From NCBI RefSeq assembly GCF_016107395.1, contig NZ_JAAIKO010000006.1:124001-188000 (forward strand): DNA of 64,000 bases. Reading direction: 5' to 3'. The DNA comes from Streptomyces fildesensis. GTDB taxonomy: Bacteria; Actinomycetota; Actinomycetes; Streptomycetales; Streptomycetaceae. The notes under the pieces were generated by a model. It saw only the letters and a program-made list of their open reading frames with translations, was not told the DNA's origin and ran no database searches. Position numbers and translations under genes: made by a program. Each line of letters opens with the position of its first letter. Position 1 is the first letter of the stretch. Below are positions 53,085-61,670 of this stretch, piece by piece.

Positions 53085-53115
53085 GGCCGGCCCGGCTCAA
53101 GCCGCCGGGCCGGCC
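53085..53115 (+). terminator. Hairpin between precursor and maturase genes
   Basis: Perfect 12-bp GC stem GGCCGGCCCGGC (53085-53096) / 53104-53115 with a 7-nt loop, 8 bp after the precursor stop and 76 bp before the maturase. Position fits an attenuating or mRNA-stabilising hairpin that yields more precursor than enzyme. Confidence 0.8.
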
Positions 53116-53191
53116 CACTCCGCACCACCCGATGCACCCCGTTACCGAATCCCTGTGCTGAACCCCTGTGCGACGAGGAAGAGAAGAAGCC

Positions 53192-55099
53192 GTGCGCGTA
53201 CTCCTGGTGAACATGCCCTGGTCCCCCATCGACCTTCCGTCGCTCGCGCTGGGCATCCTCAAGCGCAGCGTCGACGAGAAGACCCCCGGAGCGAGTGCGG
53301 AGGTGTTGCACGCCAACCTCGAATACGTGGACTGGATCACCCGACGGCGGGAGTTCACGCTGGAGGACTACGAGTACTTCTCGCTCTCCTCCTACTTCAT
53401 GGGATGCGGCGACTGGGTCTTCTCCGCCGCCCTGTACGAGGACCCGCAGTGGCGGGTCGCCGAGTTCACCGAGGCGATGAAGGGCCGGCTGCGCAAGGAG
53501 CGCATGGCCATGACCCTCGAACTGCACGAGGACGCGGCCGAGTTCGTCCAGCTGATGGCCGACCGGATCGTGGCGGCCGAGCCCGACGTCGTCGGCTTCA
53601 CCTCGACGTTCCAGCAGAACACCGCGGCGCTGGCCGCGGCCAAGTACGTCAAGCGCATGGCCCCGCACATCCGCATCGTCATGGGCGGCGCCAACTGCGA
53701 CGGCGCGCAGGGCGAGTCGGTGCACCGGAACTTCCCGTTCGTCGACTTCGTGATCCGCGGCGAGGGCGAGCAGACGTTCCCCGCGCTCCTGACCGCGCTC
53801 CAGGAGGACACCGACCTGACGAAGGTCCCCGGTCTGTGCCACCGGGTGGACGGGCGGAGCGTGGCCAACCCGATGAGCACCGTGCCGATGCCGCCGGCCG
53901 CCATCCTGCCGCCCGACTACACCGGCTACTTCGAGCGGCTGGCCGCGTCGAAGGCCCGGTCCTGGGTGGAGCCCAAGCTGGTGGTCGAGGGCGCCCGCGG
54001 CTGCTGGTGGGGCGAGAAGCACCACTGCACGTTCTGCGGCCTCAACGGCTCGTCGATGCAGTTCCGCAGCAAGAGCCCGGACACCTTCTACGAGGAGATC
54101 ATCGGCCTCGCAGAGAAGCACAAGGTGCTGGACATGTACGTCGTCGACAACATCCTCGACATGGGCTACCTCAGCACCGTCCTGCCGTGCATCATCGAGA
54201 GCGACTACGACCTGCGCATGCACATCGAGATCAAGTCCAACATGCGCGTCAACCAGCTGCAGATCCTCGCCGACGCCGGACTGATCTATGTGCAGCCCGG
54301 CATCGAGAGCCTCAACAGCCGGGTGCTCGACCTGATGGACAAGGGGGTCAGCGGCACCCAGAACGTGCGGATGCTGCGCGACGGCGCCGCGGTGGGGCTG
54401 TCCATCTCCTGGAACTACCTGCACGGCTTCCCCGGCGAGACCGCCGCCGACTACGACGACGTCATCGCCCAGATTCCGGCACTCGAGCACCTCAACCCGC
54501 CGGTCGACCTGTCGGCGCGGATCGCCATCGAACGGTTCAGCCCCTACTTCAACAAGCCCGAACTGGGCTTCTCCGAACTGCGTCCCGCGGAGCCCTACCG
54601 GCTGACGTACGACCTGCCGGAATCGGAGATGCTCGATCTGGCGTACGTCTTCGACGTGCCGCCGCGCGGCGTGGGCGACGAGACGGTCAAGCCGCTCAAC
54701 GACGCCCTTGCCGCCTGGAAGACGAACTACCGCAGCAGCCGTCTCACCCACGCGGACCTCGGTGACCGCGTCATCCTGGTCAACCGCCGGCGCGCCTTCG
54801 ACTGGACCACCCTCGAACTCGCCGACCCCGTCCAGGTGTCCGCGTTCCGGCTGCTGGAGCAGCCGCACGCGCCGGCCGCCCTCACCCGCAAGATCGCCGC
54901 CCGTAACCCGGGGGTGGCGGTCACCGAGGCGTCGGTCGAGGAGCTGCTGCTCGAATGGCGCCGGCTGGGAGTGGTGTTCACCGACGGCGGCCAGTACGTC
55001 CACGTGGCGCCGCCGGCGGTCAACGAGGACATGCTGCGGCTGGACTTCATGCGCTACGCCCACCAGGTCCGGCAGGTACAGCCCCCGGCCCTGGTGTGA
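53192..55099 (+). CDS. RiPP maturation radical SAM protein 1, cobalamin-binding type
   Basis: 635 residues. The N-terminal 200 residues match a B12-binding Rossmann domain (RVLLVNMPWSPIDLPSLALG, PDVVGFTSTFQQNTAALAAAKYVK, VMGGANC, VIRGEGEQTFPALL). The radical SAM core follows with C271-X7-C279-X2-C282 (GCWWGEKHHCTFCGLNG), the spacing I recall for the TIGR03975 peptide-maturation family rather than CX3CX2C. The C-terminal 150 residues are a helical extension, possibly peptide-binding. The GTG at 53192 follows GAAGAAG and gives the family N-terminus. It is the central modifying enzyme of the cluster; C-methylation is typical of B12-radical SAM enzymes but not shown for this family. Confidence 0.9.
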   Translation: MRVLLVNMPWSPIDLPSLALGILKRSVDEKTPGASAEVLHANLEYVDWITRRREFTLEDYEYFSLSSYFMGCGDWVFSAALYEDPQWRVAEFTEAMKGRLRKERMAMTLELHEDAAEFVQLMADRIVAAEPDVVGFTSTFQQNTAALAAAKYVKRMAPHIRIVMGGANCDGAQGESVHRNFPFVDFVIRGEGEQTFPALLTALQEDTDLTKVPGLCHRVDGRSVANPMSTVPMPPAAILPPDYTGYFERLAASKARSWVEPKLVVEGARGCWWGEKHHCTFCGLNGSSMQFRSKSPDTFYEEIIGLAEKHKVLDMYVVDNILDMGYLSTVLPCIIESDYDLRMHIEIKSNMRVNQLQILADAGLIYVQPGIESLNSRVLDLMDKGVSGTQNVRMLRDGAAVGLSISWNYLHGFPGETAADYDDVIAQIPALEHLNPPVDLSARIAIERFSPYFNKPELGFSELRPAEPYRLTYDLPESEMLDLAYVFDVPPRGVGDETVKPLNDALAAWKTNYRSSRLTHADLGDRVILVNRRRAFDWTTLELADPVQVSAFRLLEQPHAPAALTRKIAARNPGVAVTEASVEELLLEWRRLGVVFTDGGQYVHVAPPAVNEDMLRLDFMRYAHQVRQVQPPALV

Positions 55100-55184
55100 C
55101 CGGCCCCGGCACCTTCTCGTCGCTGGATCAGCACCGGCCCCGCACACAACAGCACCAGCGTCCGCGCACGCGAAGGAGACTCCG

Positions 55185-55853
55185 TTGAGCATCACCACCG
55201 ACACCACCCGGCCACCGGCCACGCTGACGATCACCGCCTGGCGCGACCACGATCCGGCCGCCTGCGAGCTTCCCGGCATGCTGCTGGGACGGCTGGAGGT
55301 CCAGGGCGGCGGATCGGCGGCGGTCCGGCAACTGTGGGACCAGGGCGCGCGCCGGGTCGAACTGCCGGGCGTCGTCGATCTGACCGACCCCACCGCGGCC
55401 GCGGACACCGTCCGTACTCTGTGCCTCATCCGCGATCTGACCGCCCGCGCCGTCTACGTCGACTGGCGGCTGCGCACCGGACCGGATCCGGAGGCCTGGC
55501 TGCCGCTGAACCATCTGCACCCGCCCCTGGAGGTGGAGGGTCCGCCGGACCCCGAGGAGGTGGTGCGCCAATGGCGCGACGGGCACTACCTGTGCAAGTG
55601 CATCTGGCGCAACGGTCCCGGCTTCGTGCAGATCCGCGACCGGCGCTGGGGCGAACTGCACCGCTTCACCGCCGAGGAGCCGCACTACCACCGGGCGATC
55701 ACCCTGCTGGAGCACGGCGCACCGGCCGCGGAGCTTCCCGCGGACGTGCTGGCCGACTTCCGCGAGGAGCGGCTGATCGGTGAGGTCGGCGAGCTGGCGT
55801 GGTGGCTGCCGTACCGGATCCAGCGCTGGATCCACACAGCGATGGTGGTGTGA
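55185..55853 (+). CDS. DUF5825-like RiPP-cluster accessory protein
   Basis: 222 residues, soluble, TTG start with AGGAGA five bases upstream. Conserved-looking features: ARRVELPGVVDLTD, AVYVDWRLR, WLPLNHLHPP, YLCKCIWRNGPGFVQIRDRRWGELHRFT. I recall this as the DUF5825 family that accompanies radical SAM maturase 1. No catalytic motif; it may be a partner that positions the peptide or substrate. Last gene of the RiPP operon. Confidence 0.85.
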   Translation: MSITTDTTRPPATLTITAWRDHDPAACELPGMLLGRLEVQGGGSAAVRQLWDQGARRVELPGVVDLTDPTAAADTVRTLCLIRDLTARAVYVDWRLRTGPDPEAWLPLNHLHPPLEVEGPPDPEEVVRQWRDGHYLCKCIWRNGPGFVQIRDRRWGELHRFTAEEPHYHRAITLLEHGAPAAELPADVLADFREERLIGEVGELAWWLPYRIQRWIHTAMVV

Positions 55854-55902
55854 GCTCCGCTCTCCTTCAGCTGGTGTCGTGGCGGCCTCCTGCGCAGGCG
55901 AT

Positions 55903-55935
55903 CGATCGTAACGATCGGAAAGCGATCGATATGAT
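55903..55935 (+). promoter_or_regulatory. Operator-like CGATCG repeats and -10 box before the regulator gene
   Basis: Dyad CGATCGT-A-ACGATCG (55903-55917), then CGATCGAT (55923-55930) and a -10 box TATGAT (55930-55935). The same CGATCGAT motif recurs before the binding-protein gene, so autoregulation by the DeoR/LacI hybrid regulator is likely. Confidence 0.65.
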
Positions 55936-56011
55936 AGAGGCGTAGAGTGCGGTCATGTCGTGAGCGGATCGCACACGGCCGGCCATTGCTGCCGCGACCA
56001 GGGGGAATCCA

Positions 56012-57148
56012 ATGCGGATGCACGTCGACCAGCGTCATGAACTGGTGCTGAAGCTCGTCCGCGAACGGGGCAGTATCCGGGTCGCCGACCTGGCCGCCGA
56101 GCTGGGCGTCTCCTCCGTCACGCTACGCCGGGACGTGGAGACGCTGGCCGAGCAGGGTCGGGTGCGCAGGCTGCACGGATCGGTCGTCTGGCCGCACGAT
56201 CCGCAGGCCGCCGACCGGGCCGCGCCGAGCGCTCCCGCCGCCCCGGCCGGCGGCGGCCAGGGGCCCGTGATCGGCATGGTCGTGCCCACCACCGACTACT
56301 ACTTCGCGGCCGTCGTCGCCGGCGCCCGCGAGGCCGCCGCCGCCCGTGGCGCGCGCCTGGTCATCGGCCTGTCGCAGTACCTGCCGCACGAGGACCGCGC
56401 GCAGGCCGCGCGGCTGCTGTCGACAGGCGCCGACGGGCTGCTGCTCACCCCGAGCTGGGGGCACGGCGTGCCGGAGCCCGGCCAGGAGGAGTGGATCGCG
56501 CAGCAGGGCGTTCCCGCCGTGCTGGTGGAGCGCTGGGCGCCGCTCGGCAGTCCGGCGGCGGCGCTGGACCGAGTGCGTACCGACCACGCGCACGGCGCCG
56601 CGCTCGCCGTGCGCCATCTGGCCTCGCTCGGGCACCGTACGGTCGCGCTGGCCGCCCAGGAGAGCCCGACCGCCGTGCAGTTGGCCATCGGGCACGCGGC
56701 CGCGGTCGAAGCGCTGGGACTCGACCCGGCCCCCCGGTCGCCGCTGGAACTCGAGCCGTCGCGCGACGAGTCCGACCGGTTCGACCGGACGTTGGAGTAC
56801 CTGTGCGACGCGGTCGGCAAGCACGGGGTGACGGCGACGCTGGTGCACAGCGACGCGGACGCCATCGTGCTCATCCCACGGTTGCAGGCGCGCGGTGTGC
56901 GGGTGCCCGAGGACCTGGCCCTGATCGCGTACGACGACGAGGTCGCGGGTCTCGCGGATCTGCCGCTGACGGCGGTCGCCCCGCCGAAGCGCGTGGTCGG
57001 GGCGCTCGCCGCCGACCTGCTGCTCGACCGGCTCGCGGAGCACTCCCAGGGGGCCCCGGCGCAGCCGCGCCGGCATGTGGAGCTGCTGCCGGAGCTGCGG
57101 GTACGGCAGTCCTGCGGTGCGGCGGCCGGTAGCACGCTGAGCGAGTGA
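56012..57148 (+). CDS. Transcriptional regulator with DeoR-type HTH and LacI-type sensor
   Basis: 378 residues. The N-terminus is a DeoR-family winged helix (RHELVLKLVRERGSIRVADLAAELGVSSVTLRRDVETLAEQGRVRRLHG) rather than a LacI headpiece; a Pro/Ala/Gly linker (70-85) leads to a periplasmic-binding-like effector domain (IGMVVPTTDYYFAAVVAGAREAAAA, LIAYDDEVAGLADLPLTAVAPP). This hybrid is a known actinobacterial GntR/DeoR/LacI-sensor style and should repress the sugar operon downstream until an effector sugar binds. Confidence 0.9.
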   Translation: MRMHVDQRHELVLKLVRERGSIRVADLAAELGVSSVTLRRDVETLAEQGRVRRLHGSVVWPHDPQAADRAAPSAPAAPAGGGQGPVIGMVVPTTDYYFAAVVAGAREAAAARGARLVIGLSQYLPHEDRAQAARLLSTGADGLLLTPSWGHGVPEPGQEEWIAQQGVPAVLVERWAPLGSPAAALDRVRTDHAHGAALAVRHLASLGHRTVALAAQESPTAVQLAIGHAAAVEALGLDPAPRSPLELEPSRDESDRFDRTLEYLCDAVGKHGVTATLVHSDADAIVLIPRLQARGVRVPEDLALIAYDDEVAGLADLPLTAVAPPKRVVGALAADLLLDRLAEHSQGAPAQPRRHVELLPELRVRQSCGAAAGSTLSE

Positions 57149-57160
57149 TCGCAGTTATCT

Positions 57161-57230
57161 GATCGATATTCGATCTAGACGATCGAATCACTCATTCGCT
57201 CTTGACGGCGATCGATGTTGCGCAAATGAT
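57161..57230 (+). promoter_or_regulatory. Promoter with operator repeats before the sugar-uptake operon
   Basis: Dyad GATCGA-TAT-TCGATC (57161-57175), GATCGAATCA (57181-57190), then a strong promoter TTGACG (57202-57207), 17-bp spacer and AATGAT (57225-57230). The spacer itself contains CGATCGAT (57209-57216). Same motif as upstream of the regulator, arguing for shared control. Confidence 0.7.
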
Positions 57231-57277
57231 GGCCTGCATTCACCTCATCTGTCGGGGTCACCGTAGGAGCACGCGCA

Positions 57278-58606
57278 ATGAAGCCCATCTCCCAGCCCAC
57301 CTCCCGTACGACCCGTCTCGCGCTCGCGGCCGTTGTGGCCTCCCTCGCGCTGGCCACCACCGCCTGCGGTGGGGACAAGGCCGCGGCCGGCGGCGCCGCG
57401 CCGGACGCCAAGCCGGTCACCCTGACGTACTGGGGGTGGGCCAAGGGGGCCCAGGCGACCGTCGACGCGTTCAACAAGACCCACAAGGACATCCACGTCA
57501 GGTACTCGGAGATCGCCGGGGGTCCGGACGGATACTCCAAGATCACCAACGCGGTCAAGGCCGGCAACGCCCCCGACGTGGCGGGGATCGAGTACACCCA
57601 GCTTCCGGAGTTCGCCAGCCAGGGACTGCTCGAGGACCTGACCGAGCGGGCCGGCGACACCGTCAAGCAGAAGTTCCCGGCCTCCATCCAGGACCTGGTG
57701 ACCTTCGGCGGCAAGACCTGGGCCGTGCCCTACGACGTCGCGCCCCAGCTGTACTACTACCGCACGGACCTGTTCCAGAAGTACGGCATAGCCGTCCCCA
57801 AGACCTGGGCAGAGTTCAAGACCGCCGGCGAGAAGCTCCAGCAGGCCGACAAGAACGTGCACATCGCGTCCTGGCCCGACAACGACGCCGTGCTGCTCGC
57901 GGCCCTCGCCTGGCAGGGCGGCGGCAAGTGGTTCAGCACCGAGGGCGACGCCTGGAAGGTCGGCATCAACGACGCCGCGTCCCAGAAGGTCGCCTCCTAC
58001 TGGCAGGGACTCGTCGACAGCGGCGTCGTCAACTCCATCCCGGCCGGCAGCGAGGACGAGACCAAGGCCAGGACCTCCGGCACCGTCGCCAGCTTCCTCG
58101 GTGCCTCCTGGAGCGCGGGCGGCATGACCGTCGCGATGCCGAAGCTGAGCGGCAAGTGGGGGATCGCCCCGCTGCCCACCTGGGACGGGAAGCCCGCCAG
58201 CGGCGGCTACGGCGGCACCACGTACGCCGTGCCGAAGGGCAGCAAGCACGTCAAGGAAGCGGCCGAGTTCTCCCGGTGGGTCACCACGGACGCCGCCGCC
58301 GTCACCGCCCGCCTCAGCTCGCTGACCTCGCCGAGCAGCGCCCTGCCCGCCAACGTCGAGATGCGTGACGTGGCCGCGAAGGCGTTCAAGGGCGGGGCCT
58401 ACTACGCGGGCTTCGACGTCTACAAGATCGCCGGTGCGCAGGTCGACACCATCGTCCCGGGCTGGACGTTCGGCCCCGTGCAGATCGCGACCAACACCGC
58501 CATCACCGACGCGGCGGCCAAGGGAAACCTGACTCAGGGACTGACGGCAGGTCAGGCGTCCGCCGAGAAGGGCATCAAGGAGCGCGGGCTGAACCTGGTC
58601 AAGTGA
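57278..58606 (+). CDS. Carbohydrate ABC importer binding lipoprotein (CUT1 type)
   Basis: 442 residues. Signal peptide RLALAAVVASLALATTAC with lipobox Cys (TACGG); the mature part is a type-1 extracellular solute-binding protein (VTLTYWGWAKGAQATVDAFNKTHKDI, ITNAVKAGNAPDVAGIEYTQL, YDVAPQLYYYRTDLFQKYGI, GASWSAGGMTV). The ATG follows AGGAG nine bases upstream. First gene of the operon with two permeases but, as in most Streptomyces CUT1 systems, no ATPase of its own; a shared MsiK-type ATPase elsewhere is expected. Confidence 0.93.
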   Translation: MKPISQPTSRTTRLALAAVVASLALATTACGGDKAAAGGAAPDAKPVTLTYWGWAKGAQATVDAFNKTHKDIHVRYSEIAGGPDGYSKITNAVKAGNAPDVAGIEYTQLPEFASQGLLEDLTERAGDTVKQKFPASIQDLVTFGGKTWAVPYDVAPQLYYYRTDLFQKYGIAVPKTWAEFKTAGEKLQQADKNVHIASWPDNDAVLLAALAWQGGGKWFSTEGDAWKVGINDAASQKVASYWQGLVDSGVVNSIPAGSEDETKARTSGTVASFLGASWSAGGMTVAMPKLSGKWGIAPLPTWDGKPASGGYGGTTYAVPKGSKHVKEAAEFSRWVTTDAAAVTARLSSLTSPSSALPANVEMRDVAAKAFKGGAYYAGFDVYKIAGAQVDTIVPGWTFGPVQIATNTAITDAAAKGNLTQGLTAGQASAEKGIKERGLNLVK

Positions 58607-58726
58607 CCGCCGGGCCGGCGGGACCGCCCGCCGGCCCCGTCGTCCGGTCTCCGGCCACCCGCCGGGCACGCGCTGACGTGCCCGGCGGGCCCCACTCCCC
58701 ACGACCCCGCTCCCAAGGAGTCCCCC

Positions 58727-59653
58727 GTGGCAGTACCACTCGCCCGGACCCCGCGCCGCCGCGCCGCCGCCCGACCGGGCCAACGCGGCGCCGTGACCGT
58801 GCTCCTGGTCCCGTTCTTCGCCCTGTTCGGCCTCGTGATGGTGGCGCCCATCGGCTACGCGGTGTGGATGAGCCTGTTCCAGGAACGCTCCTCCGGTCTC
58901 GGCTTCGGCGGCACCGAACGCGTCTTCTCGGGCCTGGGCAACTACTCCAGAGCCCTGTCCGACCCGGCGTTCCGTACCTCGTTCCTGCACATCGCCGTGT
59001 ACTGCGTCGCCTACATCCCGGTGATGATCGGCGGCGCGCTCGTCCTCGCGCTACTCCTGGACTCCGCCCTCAGCAGGGCGAAGCGCTTCCTGCAGCTCGC
59101 CCTCTTCCTGCCGCACGCGGTGCCCAGCATGATCGCGGCGATCATCTGGATCTACCTCTACACGCCGGGCCTCAGCCCGGTCACCGGCTGGATCGAGAGC
59201 CTCGGCGGCAACTGGGCCTTCTTCTCCGCCGACCACGCGCTCTCCTCGATGATCAATATCGCGGTGTGGCAGTGGATCGGCTACAACATGGTCATCTTCT
59301 ACGCCGCGCTGCAGGCCGTCCCGCGCGAGACGCTGGAGGCGGCGGTGGTCGACGGGGCGGGCGAACTGCGGATCGCCTGGCAGATCAAGGTGCCGGTGAT
59401 CCGCTCGTCCGTGGTGCTGACACTGCTGTTCACCTGCGTCGGCGCGGTCCAGCTCTTCAACGAGCCGAAGATCCTCTCCAGTCGGGCCTCCTCCCTCGGC
59501 TCGACCTGGTCACCGACCATGTACATCTTCAAAGCCGCCTTCGAACGCCATGACTACGGTCTGGCCGCCGCGTCCTCGCTGCTGCTGGCCCTGGCCGCCG
59601 CCGCACTCTCCTTCATCGTCAGCAGGATCGGAAACCGGGGGAAGACGGCATGA
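58727..59653 (+). CDS. Carbohydrate ABC importer permease (MalF type)
   Basis: 308 residues, six TM helices. The EAA loop LEAAVVDGAGELRIAWQIKVPVIRSS marks the MalF side of a CUT1 sugar importer. GTG start with AAGGAG at good spacing, 120 bp after the binding protein. The C-terminus overlaps the next permease by ATGA. Confidence 0.93.
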   Translation: MAVPLARTPRRRAAARPGQRGAVTVLLVPFFALFGLVMVAPIGYAVWMSLFQERSSGLGFGGTERVFSGLGNYSRALSDPAFRTSFLHIAVYCVAYIPVMIGGALVLALLLDSALSRAKRFLQLALFLPHAVPSMIAAIIWIYLYTPGLSPVTGWIESLGGNWAFFSADHALSSMINIAVWQWIGYNMVIFYAALQAVPRETLEAAVVDGAGELRIAWQIKVPVIRSSVVLTLLFTCVGAVQLFNEPKILSSRASSLGSTWSPTMYIFKAAFERHDYGLAAASSLLLALAAAALSFIVSRIGNRGKTA

Positions 59654-60606
59654 GCACCCTTGATCTCGACGGCCGCCAGGCCGTCCCCGGCACGCTTCCG
59701 GCCACCCCCGTTCGCGAAGGACCCGGGCCGGACCACCGCCCCACCGGACGCTCCCGGCGCCGGCGCCCCACCGGCGCCCTGCTGTCCCGGGCGGCAGTCA
59801 ACGGCCTGCTCGCCGTCGCCGCCCTCTACACCCTGATGCCGCTGGCCTGGCTGCTGATCGCGGCGACCAAGGACCACGGCGATCTGTTCGGCACCGGCGG
59901 CTTCACCCTCGGCGCGTTCCACCTCTTCGACAACCTCCGGGCCGTGTTCACCGCCGACGGCGGCATCTACGGCCGCTGGCTGCTCAACAGCCTGCTGTAC
60001 TCGCTCGTGGGCTCGCTCGTCTCGACCCTCATCTGCGTGGCCGCCGGATACGCCTTCGACAAGTACCACTTCGCGGGCAAGGACAAGCTCTTCGGTGTCG
60101 TCCTGGCGGGCATCCTCGTACCCGGCACCGTCATCTCGCTGCCCATGTACCTGCTCGCCTCCGAGGCCGGCCTGGTCAACACCTACTGGGCGGTGCTGAT
60201 CCCGTCCCTGGTCAACCCGTTCGGGGTCTATCTGGCCCGGGTCTTCTCCGAGGGCTACATCCCGAACGAGGTGCTGGAAGCGGCCCGGATGGACGGCGCG
60301 GGCGAGCTGAAGACGTTCCGGACCGTCTCGCTGCCCATGCTGGCGCCGGGCTTCATGACCATCTTCCTGTTCTCGTTCACCGGCAGCTGGAACAGCTTCT
60401 ACCTGCCGCTGATGATGCTCAACGACCAGCACCTCTACCCGGTCGGCCTGGGCATCTACAACTGGAACACCGTCGTCGTGAACAACCCCGAGTACTACAG
60501 CCTGGCGATCACCGGAGCCCTCGTCGCCGTACTGCCCCTCATCGCCGTCTTCATCGGCCTGCAGCGCTTCTGGCGCTCCGGCCTCACCGCCGGAGCCGTC
60601 AAGTGA
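59650..60606 (+). CDS. Carbohydrate ABC importer permease (MalG type)
   Basis: 318 residues. After a 55-residue hydrophilic, Arg/Pro-rich N-terminus come six TM helices with the EAA loop NEVLEAARMDGAGELKTFRTVSLPML. The MalG-side partner of the preceding permease. It overlaps its neighbours on both sides (ATGA with the first permease, GTGA with the dehydrogenase). Confidence 0.93.
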   Translation: MSTLDLDGRQAVPGTLPATPVREGPGPDHRPTGRSRRRRPTGALLSRAAVNGLLAVAALYTLMPLAWLLIAATKDHGDLFGTGGFTLGAFHLFDNLRAVFTADGGIYGRWLLNSLLYSLVGSLVSTLICVAAGYAFDKYHFAGKDKLFGVVLAGILVPGTVISLPMYLLASEAGLVNTYWAVLIPSLVNPFGVYLARVFSEGYIPNEVLEAARMDGAGELKTFRTVSLPMLAPGFMTIFLFSFTGSWNSFYLPLMMLNDQHLYPVGLGIYNWNTVVVNNPEYYSLAITGALVAVLPLIAVFIGLQRFWRSGLTAGAVK

Positions 60607-61616
60607 ACCGTCCCCGCACCGTCCTGGCCATGAGCGCCGAGACCCGGGACTCCGTCCTCGACCCGGCCGCGCTGCGCCGGCTGGAACGCACCGCGCAGAT
60701 CGACACCGGCCTGCTGGCCGTTGACTTCAGCCCCCGTGACACCGCGCTGACCAGGGCCCTGAGCGAAGCGGAAGTGCTGTTCACCGGCTGGGGCTGCCCG
60801 CCTCTGACGCGGCAGGCGCTCGCCGGGATGCCCCGGCTGCGCGCCGTCGTGCACGCGGCCGGCTCCGTCAAGGGCCATATGACGGAGGCGGCCTGGGAGC
60901 GCGGCATCACGGTGTCCACGGCCGCGGCCGCCAACGCGCTGCCGGTCGCCGAGTACACGCTCGCCGCCGTCCTGTTCGCCAACAAGCGCGTCCTGGCGGG
61001 CGCCGAGGCCTACCGGCGTACCCGCGACCGGGTCCGGTTGCTCGAACATTTTCCGACGGTCGGCAACTACCGCCGCACCATCGGCGTGGTCGGCGCTTCC
61101 GCCGTCGGCCGCCGCGTCATCGAACTCCTGCGGCCGTTCGATCTCACCGTCCTCGTCCACGACCCGTATCTCGAACCGTCGGAAGCGGCCCTTCTGGGCG
61201 CGACCCCGGTCGAGCTCGACGACCTGGTGCGGCGCAGCGACGTGGTCACCATCCACGCCCCCGAACTGCCCGAGACCCGGAACCTGTTCGACGCCGCCAG
61301 GATCGCCCTGATGCGGGACGGCGCCACGCTCGTCAACACCGCGCGCGGTTCGCTCGTCGACACCCAGGCGCTCACGGCCGAACTCGTCTCCGGCCGCCTG
61401 CACGCGGTCCTGGACATCACCGTCCCCGACGTCCTCCCGGCGGGCTCCCCGCTCTACGACCTGCCGAACGTCCTGCTGACCCCGCACATGGCCGGCTCGC
61501 TGGGCGGCGAACTGCGGCGGCTCGCCGACACGGCCATCGATGAACTGGAGCGGTACGCGCAGGGGTTGCCCTTCGCGCACCCGGTGCACGCCGCCGCACT
61601 CGTGCACTCCGCCTGA
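60603..61616 (+). CDS. D-2-hydroxyacid dehydrogenase-family protein
   Basis: 337 residues. The NAD-binding half has IGVVGASAVGRRVIELLRPF (a GXSXXG variant of GXGXXG) and later NTARGSLVDTQAL (catalytic Arg) and LLTPHMAGSLGGEL (catalytic His). It is coupled to the permease gene. In such sugar loci these enzymes oxidise or reduce a 2-hydroxy acid from the imported sugar; substrate unknown. Confidence 0.9.
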   Translation: MNRPRTVLAMSAETRDSVLDPAALRRLERTAQIDTGLLAVDFSPRDTALTRALSEAEVLFTGWGCPPLTRQALAGMPRLRAVVHAAGSVKGHMTEAAWERGITVSTAAAANALPVAEYTLAAVLFANKRVLAGAEAYRRTRDRVRLLEHFPTVGNYRRTIGVVGASAVGRRVIELLRPFDLTVLVHDPYLEPSEAALLGATPVELDDLVRRSDVVTIHAPELPETRNLFDAARIALMRDGATLVNTARGSLVDTQALTAELVSGRLHAVLDITVPDVLPAGSPLYDLPNVLLTPHMAGSLGGELRRLADTAIDELERYAQGLPFAHPVHAAALVHSA

Positions 61617-61670
61617 TCCGTCTCGTCCGCCACCACCGGCCACGTACGTTCCGCCCGAGAGGAAACCCCG

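Noticed and set aside
52616-55429. A 937-codon minus-strand open frame opposite the radical SAM and peptidase genes
   Set aside because: Antisense of genes with complete catalytic motifs; composition is Val/Gly/Arg/Asp-rich shadow sequence.
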